From contig JAPOPC010000072.1 of the NCBI GenBank assembly GCA_026713105.1, positions 104,613 through 168,612 on the forward strand: DNA of 64,000 nucleotides, given 5' to 3'. Below the pieces are notes generated by a model. That model did no database searches. It was not told where the DNA came from and saw only the letters and a list, made by a program, of their open reading frames with translations. This stretch comes from Acidimicrobiaceae bacterium (GTDB lineage: Bacteria; Actinomycetota; Acidimicrobiia; Acidimicrobiales; Poriferisodalaceae). The translations under genes and the position numbers were made by a program. Below, one piece after another: positions 43,296 through 52,383 of this stretch. The number at the start of each line of letters is the position of its first letter. Position 1 is the stretch's first letter.

Positions 43296-44156
43296 TTAGC
43301 GCAAACCGCTGATAGCCACGATCGCCACTGCCGCTGCCAAGGCCAGGCGGTAGCCGGCGAACAGCGCGAACGGGGATCGCTGCGAGCGCCTGCCGACACG
43401 GCCGAGCAGGCACACCATGGCGGCAACCCCCGCCCAAGACGACACCGCAGCAGCAACGCCCCCGACGAAGAACAGCTGGAGCTGTTCGCTCGTCGGCGCA
43501 GCGTCCGCCAGCGTGATGGCGCGATAGACACCCGCCCCTGCGATGAGCGGCAAGCTCATGAGGAAGGCCAGCCGCGCAGCCGCTGTCCGGTCGAAGCCGA
43601 GCCACCGGCCCGCGGTGATGGTCACTCCCGAGCGGCTCACGCCGGGCAGCAACGCCGCTGCCTGTGCGAGACCCATGCCAACGGCGTCGCGCAGCCGGTA
43701 GGAGTCTTGCGGTCGCTGCGCACCGCGTTCGCCCGCGGCAAGGTCAGACCGCCACAGCAACCAGCCGAAGCCCGCCAACAGCGTCGCAATCAGCAACGGT
43801 TCCTCTGCGAGATCGAGCAGGCGATCTTCGAGGGCAACCCCCACCGCTGCAGCAGGAATCGCCGACAGCGCCAAACTCACCGCGATCGCCGTGTCTCGTT
43901 CAGCGCGGCCGCGGATGCCGCGCCACAGTGCTGCGGCATAACGGGCAATGTCGGCGCGCAAGTACAACGCTGCCCCGCCGAGCGTGCCCACGTGGAGTGC
44001 GACATCGAAGGCGTTCTCGAGCTCGGTGTCGCCGTCGAAGAGGTCCCAGCCGGCCAGCCACGGCACGACTTCGAGGTGGGCGCTCGACGAGACGGGGAAG
44101 AACTCCGTCAGTCCTTGCAGCAGGCCGAGCAGGAACGCCACGGCGAAGTCCGGCAC
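43296..44156 (-). CDS. uppP: Undecaprenyl-diphosphatase
   Basis: 286 residues and about eight membrane helices. BacA/UppP recycles the lipid carrier for cell-wall synthesis by removing a phosphate from undecaprenyl diphosphate. Conserved regions are intact: LLQGLTEFFPVSSSAHL (catalytic Glu and Ser-rich loop) and LPGVSRSGVTITAGRWLG. It lies 11 bp downstream of the PHP-domain gene. The stop codon is flanked by the dispersed repeat. Confidence 0.95.
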   Translation of the reverse strand: MPDFAVAFLLGLLQGLTEFFPVSSSAHLEVVPWLAGWDLFDGDTELENAFDVALHVGTLGGAALYLRADIARYAAALWRGIRGRAERDTAIAVSLALSAIPAAAVGVALEDRLLDLAEEPLLIATLLAGFGWLLWRSDLAAGERGAQRPQDSYRLRDAVGMGLAQAAALLPGVSRSGVTITAGRWLGFDRTAAARLAFLMSLPLIAGAGVYRAITLADAAPTSEQLQLFFVGGVAAAVSSWAGVAAMVCLLGRVGRRSQRSPFALFAGYRLALAAAVAIVAISGLR

Positions 44157-44167
44157 TGAAGTCGCCC

Positions 44168-44893
44168 CTAGTCGTCGCTCCCCACCGATGGGACGATGCG
44201 CGGCCTCCAGCGACGGGGTGGGTCGTAGTGATGGCCGACTGCCCAGCCTCGGCGCATCGATGCCAGAAAGCCGGCGGGATCGTCGTCGTCGAAGTCGGGC
44301 ATCTCGAGGTATGCGCCCCCGAGCGCTTCGGCGACATGCGCATCACTGCCTGCCCCCGGCGCCAAGCGGTGCTCGCCCGCGTAGCGCGCAGCACGCGAGT
44401 TGAGGCTGTTGAGGCTCGTCTTCGCGTTCAGGACCTCGATGCCGTCGACGAGGCCCTCGGCGACCAGCTCATCGAGGACGTCGTGGCGCAGGTTGTTGCG
44501 GAGCGGGTCAAACGGGTGCGGGATGTAGACGAGCCCTCCCTGGGATTTCACGGCTCGTGCGGCCGCAACCGGTGCCAAGCCCTGCGGCACGCGTTCGGTC
44601 AGGAACAGCCCGATGATCTCCCCCGCGTGGGTCTTCATCTCCTCGCCGACCACGACGCGGGCATCCAGCTCGCCCTGCAGCTGCTGGGCGCCACGCACCG
44701 CGTTGTGGTCGGTGATGCACACCACGTCGATGCCGCTCTCGGACAGACATTGGGCGAACTCGTCGGGCGTCGTCGTCGAGTCGCCCGACCACATCGTGTG
44801 CGTGTGAAAGTCGACGCGCACCCAGCCCGCCGGGCAGTTGTCTGCCAAGTGCGGATGCCGCTCGACGGCCGCTGAAGCTGGCGCTCGTGGCAT
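44168..44893 (-). CDS. PHP domain metal-dependent phosphoesterase
   Basis: 241 residues. PHP metal-site motifs: DFHTHTMWSGDSTTTP, VCITDHNAV, VVGEEMKTHAGEIIGLF, YIPHPFDPLR and APGAGSDAHVAEALGG. The arrangement fits the free-standing PHP family (RNase AM/TrpH-like nucleases and phosphatases). Substrate unknown. It starts 3 bp after the tldE stop, inside a tldD-tldE-php-uppP string. Confidence 0.86.
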   Translation of the reverse strand: MPRAPASAAVERHPHLADNCPAGWVRVDFHTHTMWSGDSTTTPDEFAQCLSESGIDVVCITDHNAVRGAQQLQGELDARVVVGEEMKTHAGEIIGLFLTERVPQGLAPVAAARAVKSQGGLVYIPHPFDPLRNNLRHDVLDELVAEGLVDGIEVLNAKTSLNSLNSRAARYAGEHRLAPGAGSDAHVAEALGGAYLEMPDFDDDDPAGFLASMRRGWAVGHHYDPPRRWRPRIVPSVGSDD

Positions 44894-44896
44894 AGC

Positions 44897-46261
44897 TCAA
44901 ACCCCCGAGAGCGCGACGTCAGCGATGATCAGCGGCGGCATCGACATCCCGCCTGCAAGGGGCTCAGCGGTGGCACCGATACCGCAGATCGCCAGCAGCA
45001 TCCGCTGCAAGGTGGAGGCGATGGTGGCCTCTCGAAATGGCTCAGCGATCTCGCCGCCCGCAATCCGGTGTCCCCACGCGCCGACGGAGAAATCACCGCT
45101 GGTGGGATTGACCCCGCTGTGCAGGCCGCTGACGCCACGTACGAGCACGCCGTTGCCGACGGACGCGTTCAGCATGTCAGCTGCGATGTCGCCCGTGGCT
45201 ACCACGGGAGCATGGGTGCCCACGCCCGGGAGAGATCGCGTTCCGCGCACTGCCGAGCCCGTCGACGTGGCGTCTGACCGGCGCGCGGTGTAGGCGTTGT
45301 GGAGGAACCCGCACAGAACGCCCGCGGAGATGAGCGCGTTGCGGCGCGCTGCGAGCCCTTCACCGTCGAAGTTCGCTGCGCCGAGCGTCGTCGGTTCGGT
45401 GGGGTCGTCGATGAGATGCAGCCGCTCGTCGGCAATCTGTTCGCCGACACGATCGGCGAACGGCGAACGGCCCTTGAGCACGCTGTCTGCAGCAAGCACG
45501 CTGGCAACCACGCCGATGAACGCCGCCACAACGGGCGGGGCAAGCACGACTGGCAAGTGCTCGCTCGGCGGTTTTGTCGCACCGAGCTGTCCGGTGGCCA
45601 GTGCTGTCGATTCCGTCACGACGCGATCGATGTCGAGCTCGTCGGGCCGCCTTGCAGCATCGCCGGCGTAGCCGATCTGCGTCTCGTCACCGTCGGTGGC
45701 GAGCGGCTGAGCGCCGACCGAGCAGTTTCCGTGTTCAGACTGCACGCTGATGCCGGTGCTTGACGCCAGAGCCGACTGCGACCATCCGTCGCTCCAGGCC
45801 GCGACACGCACGCCGGAGATGCGCGAATCTGCCGACAAGCAGCGGCGCTCAAGATCAATAGCCGCTGCAATCTTTTCGGCGTCGCTCACGCGCAGCACTG
45901 CGGTGTCGCTGAGATCCAGGCCGGGCGAGTCCACGCCATCGGGTTCAGCGAGCCCTTGGTGGGGGTCGGATTCGCCGAACGTCACGTTGCGACGGGCAGC
46001 AGCAAGTGTGTCGGACACCACATCGGCGTCCAGCGAGCCGGCCGAAGCGAAACCCTGGCGACCATCTTCGATGACGCGCACACCGATTGCTGCGGTGCGG
46101 CCCGAACGCAGCGACTCGACGTCACCGTTGTATGCGCGCACCGTGGTGGAGCGCCCTGTCGACACGCATACCTCGATCTGTTCGTCACCCTGGACCTGCT
46201 CGCACACCCGCTGGGCAAGCTGGGCCAACTCGTCGGTGTCGAATTGCCGTAGTTCGCTCAC
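44897..46261 (-). CDS. tldE: TldE/PmbA-type metallopeptidase subunit
   Basis: 454 residues from GTG 46261. PmbA/TldE family: N-terminal TVRAYNGDVESLRSG and IGVRVIEDGRQGFASAG; C-terminal NGVLVRGVSGLHSGVNPTSG and FSVGAWGHRI. This subunit lacks the HExxxH zinc site, as expected, and pairs with TldD to form the TldD/E protease known for microcin B17 leader removal. No RiPP precursor is recognisable nearby. It begins within a short repeat (GCGTGAGC) that recurs in the tldD-tldE spacer. Confidence 0.93.
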   Translation of the reverse strand: MSELRQFDTDELAQLAQRVCEQVQGDEQIEVCVSTGRSTTVRAYNGDVESLRSGRTAAIGVRVIEDGRQGFASAGSLDADVVSDTLAAARRNVTFGESDPHQGLAEPDGVDSPGLDLSDTAVLRVSDAEKIAAAIDLERRCLSADSRISGVRVAAWSDGWSQSALASSTGISVQSEHGNCSVGAQPLATDGDETQIGYAGDAARRPDELDIDRVVTESTALATGQLGATKPPSEHLPVVLAPPVVAAFIGVVASVLAADSVLKGRSPFADRVGEQIADERLHLIDDPTEPTTLGAANFDGEGLAARRNALISAGVLCGFLHNAYTARRSDATSTGSAVRGTRSLPGVGTHAPVVATGDIAADMLNASVGNGVLVRGVSGLHSGVNPTSGDFSVGAWGHRIAGGEIAEPFREATIASTLQRMLLAICGIGATAEPLAGGMSMPPLIIADVALSGV

Positions 46262-46306
46262 GCGCTGTCACACCTCGGGAGCTTTCTGAGCTGGGTTCAT
46301 GGAGCT

Positions 46307-46361
46307 GCTCACGCCTCGTGACACCCGCCGCTCACGCACTGCCACACCCCGCCGCTCACGC
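46307..46361. repeat. Short repeats across the tldD stop and tldE leader
   Basis: The 8-mer GCTCACGC occurs at 46307, 46330 and 46354, and again at 46256 over the tldE start codon. Copies at 46330 and 46354 belong to a near-duplicated 24-bp unit that spans the tldD stop. Confidence 0.6.
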
Positions 46362-47801
46362 GGCGGTGCCCCCCACCGTGAGTGCCCGGACGCGCAAAGT
46401 GGGCTGGCCGTCGCCGACAGGCACGCCCTGGCCGTCTTTGCCGCAGGTACCGGGGCTCCCCATGGCGAAGTCGTTTCCAATGGCGTCGATGTCGGCCAGC
46501 ACCTGGGGACCGTTGCCGATGAGGTTGCCCTCGCGCAGCGGTTCGGTGATGACGCCGTCGGAGATCAGGTACGCCTCGGTCATGCCGAAGACGAAATCGC
46601 CAGTGGCGGTGTTGACCTGACCGCCGCCGAGGTGCGCCACATAGACGCCCGACTGTGTATCAGCGATGATGTCTGCGGGGTCGGTGTCGCCGTTGGTGAC
46701 GAACGTATTCGTCATCCGGACCATCGGCAGGTGCGTGTAACTCTGGCGGCGACCGTTGCCCGACGGCGCACGGCCCTCGTCGCGGCTGCGCAGCCAATCC
46801 CACATGTAGTCGGTCAGGACACCGTCGCTGATCAGCTCGTTGCGCTGGGTGGGATGGCCTTCGTCGTCGATGACCAACGCTCCCCACTCGGGTCCCATCG
46901 TGCCGTCGTCGACCAGCGTCACGCCGCTGGCTGCCACCTGGGAGCCCACCCGGCCGGCGAACACCGATGCGCCCTTGCGAACCAGATCGGCCTCGAGACC
47001 GTGACCGCAGGCCTCGTGAAAGAGCACGCCGCCCCCGCCGCAAGCGATGACCACAGGCACCTCGCCGCTCGGAGCGGGGCGAGCTGCGAGCTTCGTGACG
47101 GCGCGCTGCGCCGCACGTTCGGCGAGCTCGGTTGGGTCATAGTCGTCGAACAGTTCCCATCCCACCGTGTAGCCAACCGTCTCGCGCCCGGTCTGCAAGC
47201 CACCGTCGCCGCTCGCGACACACCCCACCGAGAAGAGCGTCCGCACCTGGTCGTCGGCTGCGCACACGCCACTGGTGTTCGCCACCATGATCCGGCGGCG
47301 ACTCTCGCCATAACGAGCAGTCACCTGGGTGATGGCCTCGTGGTTGGAGCGGGCAGCATCGTCCGCAGCACGCAGCAATGCCACCTTGTGCTCCGCACCG
47401 ACCGATGCCGGCAACACGGCGACCTGCGGCTCAGCGAGACCCGTTCCGAAGAACGACATCATGTCGACCGTGCCGCCGTGCGGCTGCCGTCTCGCCACGG
47501 CTGCGGCCGTGCGTGCGGCCTCTGCGAGCCCCTTGGCGCTCAGGTCTGACGTGTGCGCATAGCCGGTGATGTCGCCCGCAGTCACCCGGATGCCTACACC
47601 GCGATCGCGGCCCGAATTCATCTCCTCGACGCGGCCTTCGTCGAAGACCACCCCGGCCGATTCACGATCCTCGGCGAACAGCTCAGCCCACTCGCCGCCT
47701 GCGTCCAGTGCCGCGCGCAGCGTCGCGTCGACGACATCGAAGTCGACGAGCGGTTCCGCCGTGATGACGGGAGTGGCCGTCGTGTCCGATGTCTGTGTCA
47801 T
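46356..47801 (-). CDS. tldD: TldD metalloprotease
   Basis: 481 residues. Catalytic subunit of the TldD/E protease with the zinc motif HEACGHGLEADLV in GGGGVLFHEACGHG; N-terminal GVVFDEGRVEEMNSG and GIRVTAGDITGYAHT; C-terminal MVRMTNTFV and GSPGTCGKDGQGVPVG with a conserved Cys. A TAGTGT box on the minus strand (47885-47880) could start a leader of about 70 nt. tldD and tldE are 94 bp apart. Confidence 0.95.
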   Translation of the reverse strand: MTQTSDTTATPVITAEPLVDFDVVDATLRAALDAGGEWAELFAEDRESAGVVFDEGRVEEMNSGRDRGVGIRVTAGDITGYAHTSDLSAKGLAEAARTAAAVARRQPHGGTVDMMSFFGTGLAEPQVAVLPASVGAEHKVALLRAADDAARSNHEAITQVTARYGESRRRIMVANTSGVCAADDQVRTLFSVGCVASGDGGLQTGRETVGYTVGWELFDDYDPTELAERAAQRAVTKLAARPAPSGEVPVVIACGGGGVLFHEACGHGLEADLVRKGASVFAGRVGSQVAASGVTLVDDGTMGPEWGALVIDDEGHPTQRNELISDGVLTDYMWDWLRSRDEGRAPSGNGRRQSYTHLPMVRMTNTFVTNGDTDPADIIADTQSGVYVAHLGGGQVNTATGDFVFGMTEAYLISDGVITEPLREGNLIGNGPQVLADIDAIGNDFAMGSPGTCGKDGQGVPVGDGQPTLRVRALTVGGTAA

Positions 47802-47980
47802 ATCGCTGCCAAGCGTCAGGGGTGGGAGCGGTTGCGAGGTGCGACCGCGGCACGTCCGATCGTGGATCGCGCCGTCGCCACACTATTGTGCGAAGCCACG
47901 TGAAACGCTTTGGGAGGGAGGTGCGCCGCGACGCCGAGGAGGGCATTGCGGTGAGCAGGCTCCGCGGGAGTGCTGCCTGA

Positions 47981-48958
47981 GTGCGCATCCCGCACAGCCT
48001 CGTGACGGCGCTACGCGTCTGCGTGAGCGCAGGCCTGCTGACCCTGCTGATCATCATCAGCCGCGACGAGTTGTCGGCGCTCGACGTCGGTTCCAAGAGC
48101 GCGGCAGCCGCTTGGCTGACCGCCGCCGCCCTCGTCATCGCGGCAGCGTTCGTCATGGCTGCCGTGCGCTGGTGGCAAGTGGCCAACACGCTCGACGTCC
48201 AGGTGTCGAGACGCTCGACGCTGTCGATCTACCTCGCCGCACTGTTCGTCGGCAACTTCCTGCCCACCACCATTGGCGGCGACGTGCTGCGCGTCAACCG
48301 GCTGACTCGCATCTGCGGCAGCCAGGCCAACGCCTTCGCCACTGTCATCATCGAACGGCTGACGGGGTGGGTCGTCTTGCCGCTGCTGACGCTGGTCACG
48401 CTGGCATCGCAGCCAAGCCTGCTGCGACACTCCGGAGGCCAGATTGCCGGCGGGCTCGCGCTGGGGACGATGGCCGTCCTCGCCGTCATCGTCTGGGTGG
48501 CAGAACATCCCCGCGGCCTCGGCCGGCTTGCGGGCGGCACCCGCATCCGGGAAGGACTCGGCGCAGTGCACACGGGCTTGAGCGTCTTCCGGCGACATCC
48601 CCACGCCGCGAGCCGACTGCTCGCCATCGGGCTGGCCTACCAATTCCTGCTCGTCGCAGCGACGGCCTTGGCGGGGGCTGCTATCGGTGTGAATCCCGGC
48701 CTGCGAGCCTGGCTGGCCTTCGCACCGATGGTGTTGATTGTGCAGAATCTGAGCGCCATCGGCGGTCTCGGGGTGCGTGAGGGAGCTCTCTTGCTGTTCC
48801 TCGATGCCCACGGTGTCAACGAGGGCGAAGCCGTGCTGCTGGGCCTGCTGGTGTATGCGCTGACGCTGCTGGTGAGCCTGACCGGGGCCCCGGCGCTGGC
48901 GCTCGGCGGCCGTCGAAGGCGCGGCAGGGCGCTCGCTGAGGCCTCTGACGGGCACTGA
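47981..48958 (+). CDS. YbhN/UPF0104 family membrane protein (flippase-like)
   Basis: 325 residues from GTG 47981 with about eight membrane helices. It belongs to the lysylphosphatidylglycerol-synthase TM / UPF0104 family: FVGNFLPTTIGGDVLRVNR is the hallmark, with FATVIIERLTGW and a second hallmark NLSAIGGLGVREGAL. Homologues flip or synthesise lipids and glycolipids; substrate unknown. It ends 17 bp before dxs. Confidence 0.85.
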   Translation: MRIPHSLVTALRVCVSAGLLTLLIIISRDELSALDVGSKSAAAAWLTAAALVIAAAFVMAAVRWWQVANTLDVQVSRRSTLSIYLAALFVGNFLPTTIGGDVLRVNRLTRICGSQANAFATVIIERLTGWVVLPLLTLVTLASQPSLLRHSGGQIAGGLALGTMAVLAVIVWVAEHPRGLGRLAGGTRIREGLGAVHTGLSVFRRHPHAASRLLAIGLAYQFLLVAATALAGAAIGVNPGLRAWLAFAPMVLIVQNLSAIGGLGVREGALLLFLDAHGVNEGEAVLLGLLVYALTLLVSLTGAPALALGGRRRRGRALAEASDGH

Positions 48959-48959
48959 G

Positions 48960-48965
48960 TACCCT
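48960..48965 (+). promoter_or_regulatory. Putative -10 box (TACCCT) of dxs
   Basis: TANNNT hexamer 10 nt before ATG 48976 and directly after the stop of the YbhN-like gene. Confidence 0.4.
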
Positions 48966-48975
48966 TGGGCCGCGA

Positions 48976-50955
48976 ATGCACCTCGCCAAGCTCACCAGTC
49001 CGGCTGACCTGCGGGCGCTCGGCCCAGCACAGCTCGACGAGCTCTGCGCGGAGATCAGGGACTTCGTGGTGCAGGCCGTCTCGCGGACCGGCGGCCATCT
49101 CGGTTCGAATCTTGGGGCGGTCGAACTCAGCGTGGCGCTTCACCGGGTCTTCGAGTCGCCGCGCGACGTCATCATCTGGGACACCGGGCACCAGGCGTAC
49201 GTGCACAAGCTCATTACCGGCCGAAAGGACGGCTTCGAGCGATTGCGCCAGCGGCACGGTCTGTCGGGATACCCCAGCGCGCAGGAGTCCGATCACGACA
49301 TTGTCGAGAACAGCCACGCGTCGACGTCGCTGAGCTGGGCTTCCGGCCTCGCTACGGGCTTCCAGCTCACAGGCCACGAGCACCGGCGCGTCGTCGCGGT
49401 CATCGGCGACGGCTCCATGACCGGCGGGATGGCATTCGAGGCACTCAACAACCTCGGCCACTACGCCCAGCGGGCGCTGATCGTGCTCAACGACAACGGC
49501 CGCTCCTATGCACCGACCGTCAGCCGGCTCTCCACCGTGATGTCCCGGCTGCGCCAGTCGCCCCACTACGTACAGGGCCGTCGAGCAGTCGACCACCTGC
49601 TCGAGCGGGTGCCGCTGGGAGACGGTGTGCGCCGGAGCCTGGACAGCGCCGCTGCCGCAATGCGCGAAATGTGGGAACCCCCGGCGTTCTTCGAGACACT
49701 GGGCGTGCGTTATGTCGGCCCAGTCGACGGGCACGACATTCCGGCGATGGAGTCGGCCTTCCGGGACGCTGCCTCCTATGTGAACGGCCCGATCGTCGTC
49801 CACGTGGTGACGCAGAAGGGACGCGGCTACGCACCTGCCGAGCACGACACCGAGAAGCACCTTCACGACATCGGCTTGTTCGATCCCGCCCCCGGTGGTG
49901 CCCCGCCGCTCAGCACAGACGTCGGGCCACCTGCCAACCACGCAGTTGCACCAGCAGACCCCGATGCCGATTCAGAGGCAGCCGAGCCTGCTGAGCCCGT
50001 CGTGCGCGACTACACCGCTGTCTTCACCGAGACACTCATCGCAGCCGCGCGACGCGACCGTGACATCGTCGCGATCACCGCAGCCATGCCCGGCTCCACC
50101 GGACTGCTGCCATTCCAGCGTGAATTCCCCGATCGCTTCTACGACGTCGGCATCGCCGAGCAGCACGCGCTGACCTCAGCCGCTGGCATGGCGCGCGCCG
50201 GCCTCCGGCCGGTAGTTGCGGTGTACTCGACCTTCCTGGCGCGAGCTTTCGACCAAGCGCTGTACGACATCGGCCTGCACCGTCTGCCGGTCATCCTCTG
50301 TATTGACCGGGCTGGCGTCACCGGCCCGGACGGCGCCTCCCACCACGGTCTCTACGACATAGCCATGTTCAGCCGAGTCCCGGGCATGACCGTGTTCGCC
50401 CCGTCGTCACCTGACGAACTGCCCATCGCATTCGCACAAGCGCTCGAGATCACCGATGGCCCTGCAGCAATTCGCTGGCCCCGAGGCAAGGGCCCAGTGG
50501 ATGCAACGGTCCGCCAACCAGACGTCGTGGCGGGCGCAACGCGCTTACAAGCCCGCCAACGCCGTTCGGGCCCCGATGCCTGCATCCTGGCCGCCGGTCA
50601 GACGTTCAACGCAGCCGTCGAAGCGGCTGAACTCTTGAGTGCCGAAGGCATAGCGGTCTCACTGTGGGACCCAAGAATCCTGAAACCGCTCGACCGCGCC
50701 ATGGTCCTCGACGCCGCCGCCCACCCCCTCGTCGTCACGGTCGAGGACGGCGTCCGAGTAGGCGGCTTCGGCAGCCTGGTCAGTGACGCCCTTCACCAGC
50801 TCGACGCCCCGACTGTTCCACGCATCGCGCAACTGGGGACTCCCGACGCCTACCTCCCCCACGGCACTGCCCCAGAACTGCATGCCGAACTCGGACTCGA
50901 CGCCAAAGGCATAGCGGCCGCAGTCACCAAGACCCTCGCCCGCATCACGGCCTGA
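48976..50955 (+). CDS. dxs: 1-deoxy-D-xylulose-5-phosphate synthase
   Basis: 659 residues. Thiamine-diphosphate enzyme joining pyruvate and glyceraldehyde 3-phosphate, first step of the MEP pathway. Motifs: GGHLGSNLGAVELSVALH, WDTGHQAYVHK, the ThDP/Mg loop GDGSMTGGMAFEALNN, YDVGIAEQHA with catalytic Glu, VYSTFLARAFDQ and DRAGVTGPDG. A linker of about 30 residues (around 310-345) rich in Pro/Ala/Asp separates domains I and II. With ispE at 9.4-10.3 kb it shows the organism uses the MEP route. Confidence 0.96.
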   Translation: MHLAKLTSPADLRALGPAQLDELCAEIRDFVVQAVSRTGGHLGSNLGAVELSVALHRVFESPRDVIIWDTGHQAYVHKLITGRKDGFERLRQRHGLSGYPSAQESDHDIVENSHASTSLSWASGLATGFQLTGHEHRRVVAVIGDGSMTGGMAFEALNNLGHYAQRALIVLNDNGRSYAPTVSRLSTVMSRLRQSPHYVQGRRAVDHLLERVPLGDGVRRSLDSAAAAMREMWEPPAFFETLGVRYVGPVDGHDIPAMESAFRDAASYVNGPIVVHVVTQKGRGYAPAEHDTEKHLHDIGLFDPAPGGAPPLSTDVGPPANHAVAPADPDADSEAAEPAEPVVRDYTAVFTETLIAAARRDRDIVAITAAMPGSTGLLPFQREFPDRFYDVGIAEQHALTSAAGMARAGLRPVVAVYSTFLARAFDQALYDIGLHRLPVILCIDRAGVTGPDGASHHGLYDIAMFSRVPGMTVFAPSSPDELPIAFAQALEITDGPAAIRWPRGKGPVDATVRQPDVVAGATRLQARQRRSGPDACILAAGQTFNAAVEAAELLSAEGIAVSLWDPRILKPLDRAMVLDAAAHPLVVTVEDGVRVGGFGSLVSDALHQLDAPTVPRIAQLGTPDAYLPHGTAPELHAELGLDAKGIAAAVTKTLARITA

Positions 50956-50971
50956 AGGCCGGGAGCGCGAA

Positions 50972-50999
50972 ACGGCCCGGAGCGCGTGCCCCGGGCCGT
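50972..50999. terminator. Hairpin terminator between dxs and the convergent thiolase gene
   Basis: Perfect 9-bp GC stem ACGGCCCGG/CCGGGCCGT with a 10-nt loop, 17 bp after the dxs stop. No T-run on either side, so Rho-assisted or bidirectional termination is more likely than a classic intrinsic one. Confidence 0.6.
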
Positions 51000-51050
51000 C
51001 AAGCGTTGCGTTGTTCGGCGCCGCAGCGATGCTGCGGGCGTCAGGTACGA

Positions 51051-52253
51051 CTAGCCCAGCTCGGAACCGACGACCGAGACGAAGCTCACCGCCGCCCCAG
51101 GCTGTCCGCCGAGGTTGTGGGTGAGTCCCAGCGTCTTGCCCTGCTCGGTCACCGAGGGGATCTGCCGCTCAGGCGGGGCCTGACCACGCAGCTGCAGCCA
51201 GCACTCGAAGAGCATCCGCAGGCCGGATGCACCGATCGGGTGGCCGAAGCTCTTCAGACCGCCGTCTGGGTTGACCGGGAGGTCGCCATCGAGGTCGAAC
51301 GTGCCGGCCATGGCTTCCTTCCAGCCCAGGCCACGCTCGGCGAAGCCAAGATCCTCCATCAGGACCAGCTCGGTCGGCGTGAAGCAGTCGTGCACCTCAG
51401 CCATCGCGATCTGCGAGCGGGGGTCGGTGATGCCGGCCTGCTTGTAGGCCTCGGTTGCCGATGCCTGGACCTCACGGAAGGTGGTGTAGTCGTACGTGCT
51501 GTCGAGTGCACCGGTCGCCGGACCGGAAGCGAAGCTGAGCGCCTTGATGTACAGCGGGTTGTCGCAGTACTTGTGGGCGTCTTCGGCCCGTACCAAGACC
51601 GCAGCGGCCGAACCGTCGCTCACGCCTGAGCAGTCGAAGATGCCCAGTGGACCAGCGATCAGCGGTGAGCCGGCGATGGTCTCCTTGGCGACCTCCTTGC
51701 GGAACTGAGCCCGGGGGTTCAGTGCGCCGTTGCGGTGGTTCTTCCAAGCGATGCGGGTGAGGACTTCCTTCATGGTGTCCTCATCGAGCCCGTACTTGTG
51801 GGCGTAGGCCGGTGCCAGCAGGCTGAACGTGGCCGGAGCGGTGATCGACGAGTCGGTGCCGTCGCTCGGCGGGCGAGCGCCCGTCAGACCCGAGTAACCC
51901 GAGTCCTTCAGCTTCTCGACGCCGATGGCCATCACCATGTCGTAGGCGCCCGATGCGACTGCATAGGCAGCGTTGCGGAACGCTTCGGATCCGGTGGCGC
52001 ACATGTTCTCGAGCCGGGTGACCGGCTTGTAGTCGAGCTGCAGCGGCTTGGACAGTGTCAGGCCGGAGACACCCGAACCCATCGTGCCGAGCCAGAAGGC
52101 GTCGATGTCGTCTTGTTCGACGCCCGCAGACGCGTACGCCTCGTGCGCCGCGTCGGTGAGCATGTCATCGACGCTGCGGTCCCAGTGCTCGCCGAACTGG
52201 GTGCAACCCATTCCGACGATCGCGACCTTGTCGCGAATGCCATGTGAACTCAT
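51051..52253 (-). CDS. Thiolase (SCP2 / acetyl-CoA acetyltransferase type)
   Basis: 400 residues. SCP2-type thiolase with IVGMGCTQFGEHW, the nucleophile Cys in LENMCATGSEAFRNAAYA, VHDCFTPTELVLMEDLG, and the C-terminal GGLKSFGHPIGASGLRM and GLTHNLGGQPGA. It should cleave or condense CoA thioesters. The following gene (130 bp upstream on the same strand) is an HMG-CoA-synthase-like protein fused to a DUF35 domain, a partner set like the archaeal thiolase/HMGCS/DUF35 complex. Confidence 0.9.
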   Translation of the reverse strand: MSSHGIRDKVAIVGMGCTQFGEHWDRSVDDMLTDAAHEAYASAGVEQDDIDAFWLGTMGSGVSGLTLSKPLQLDYKPVTRLENMCATGSEAFRNAAYAVASGAYDMVMAIGVEKLKDSGYSGLTGARPPSDGTDSSITAPATFSLLAPAYAHKYGLDEDTMKEVLTRIAWKNHRNGALNPRAQFRKEVAKETIAGSPLIAGPLGIFDCSGVSDGSAAAVLVRAEDAHKYCDNPLYIKALSFASGPATGALDSTYDYTTFREVQASATEAYKQAGITDPRSQIAMAEVHDCFTPTELVLMEDLGFAERGLGWKEAMAGTFDLDGDLPVNPDGGLKSFGHPIGASGLRMLFECWLQLRGQAPPERQIPSVTEQGKTLGLTHNLGGQPGAAVSFVSVVGSELG

Positions 52254-52383
52254 GTGTGCCTGCCTTGTGGTGGGTTTTGTCTTGGGTGATGGACTGGTGG
52301 GTGCTCGGCCGGCGCAGCGTTGAGCGCGGAAGCACCTGATCTCCCAGCGACATTATGGCCGCTGGAGACTGGTTCATGCTGCG

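Noticed and set aside
44897..47801. TldD/TldE as part of a RiPP gene cluster
   Set aside because: No small precursor, cyclodehydratase or radical-SAM maturase is present; the pair is widespread as a housekeeping protease.
47789..47980. A 63-codon plus-strand frame before the YbhN-like gene
   Set aside because: It begins inside tldD on the other strand and has an Arg-rich product without motif; probably chance.
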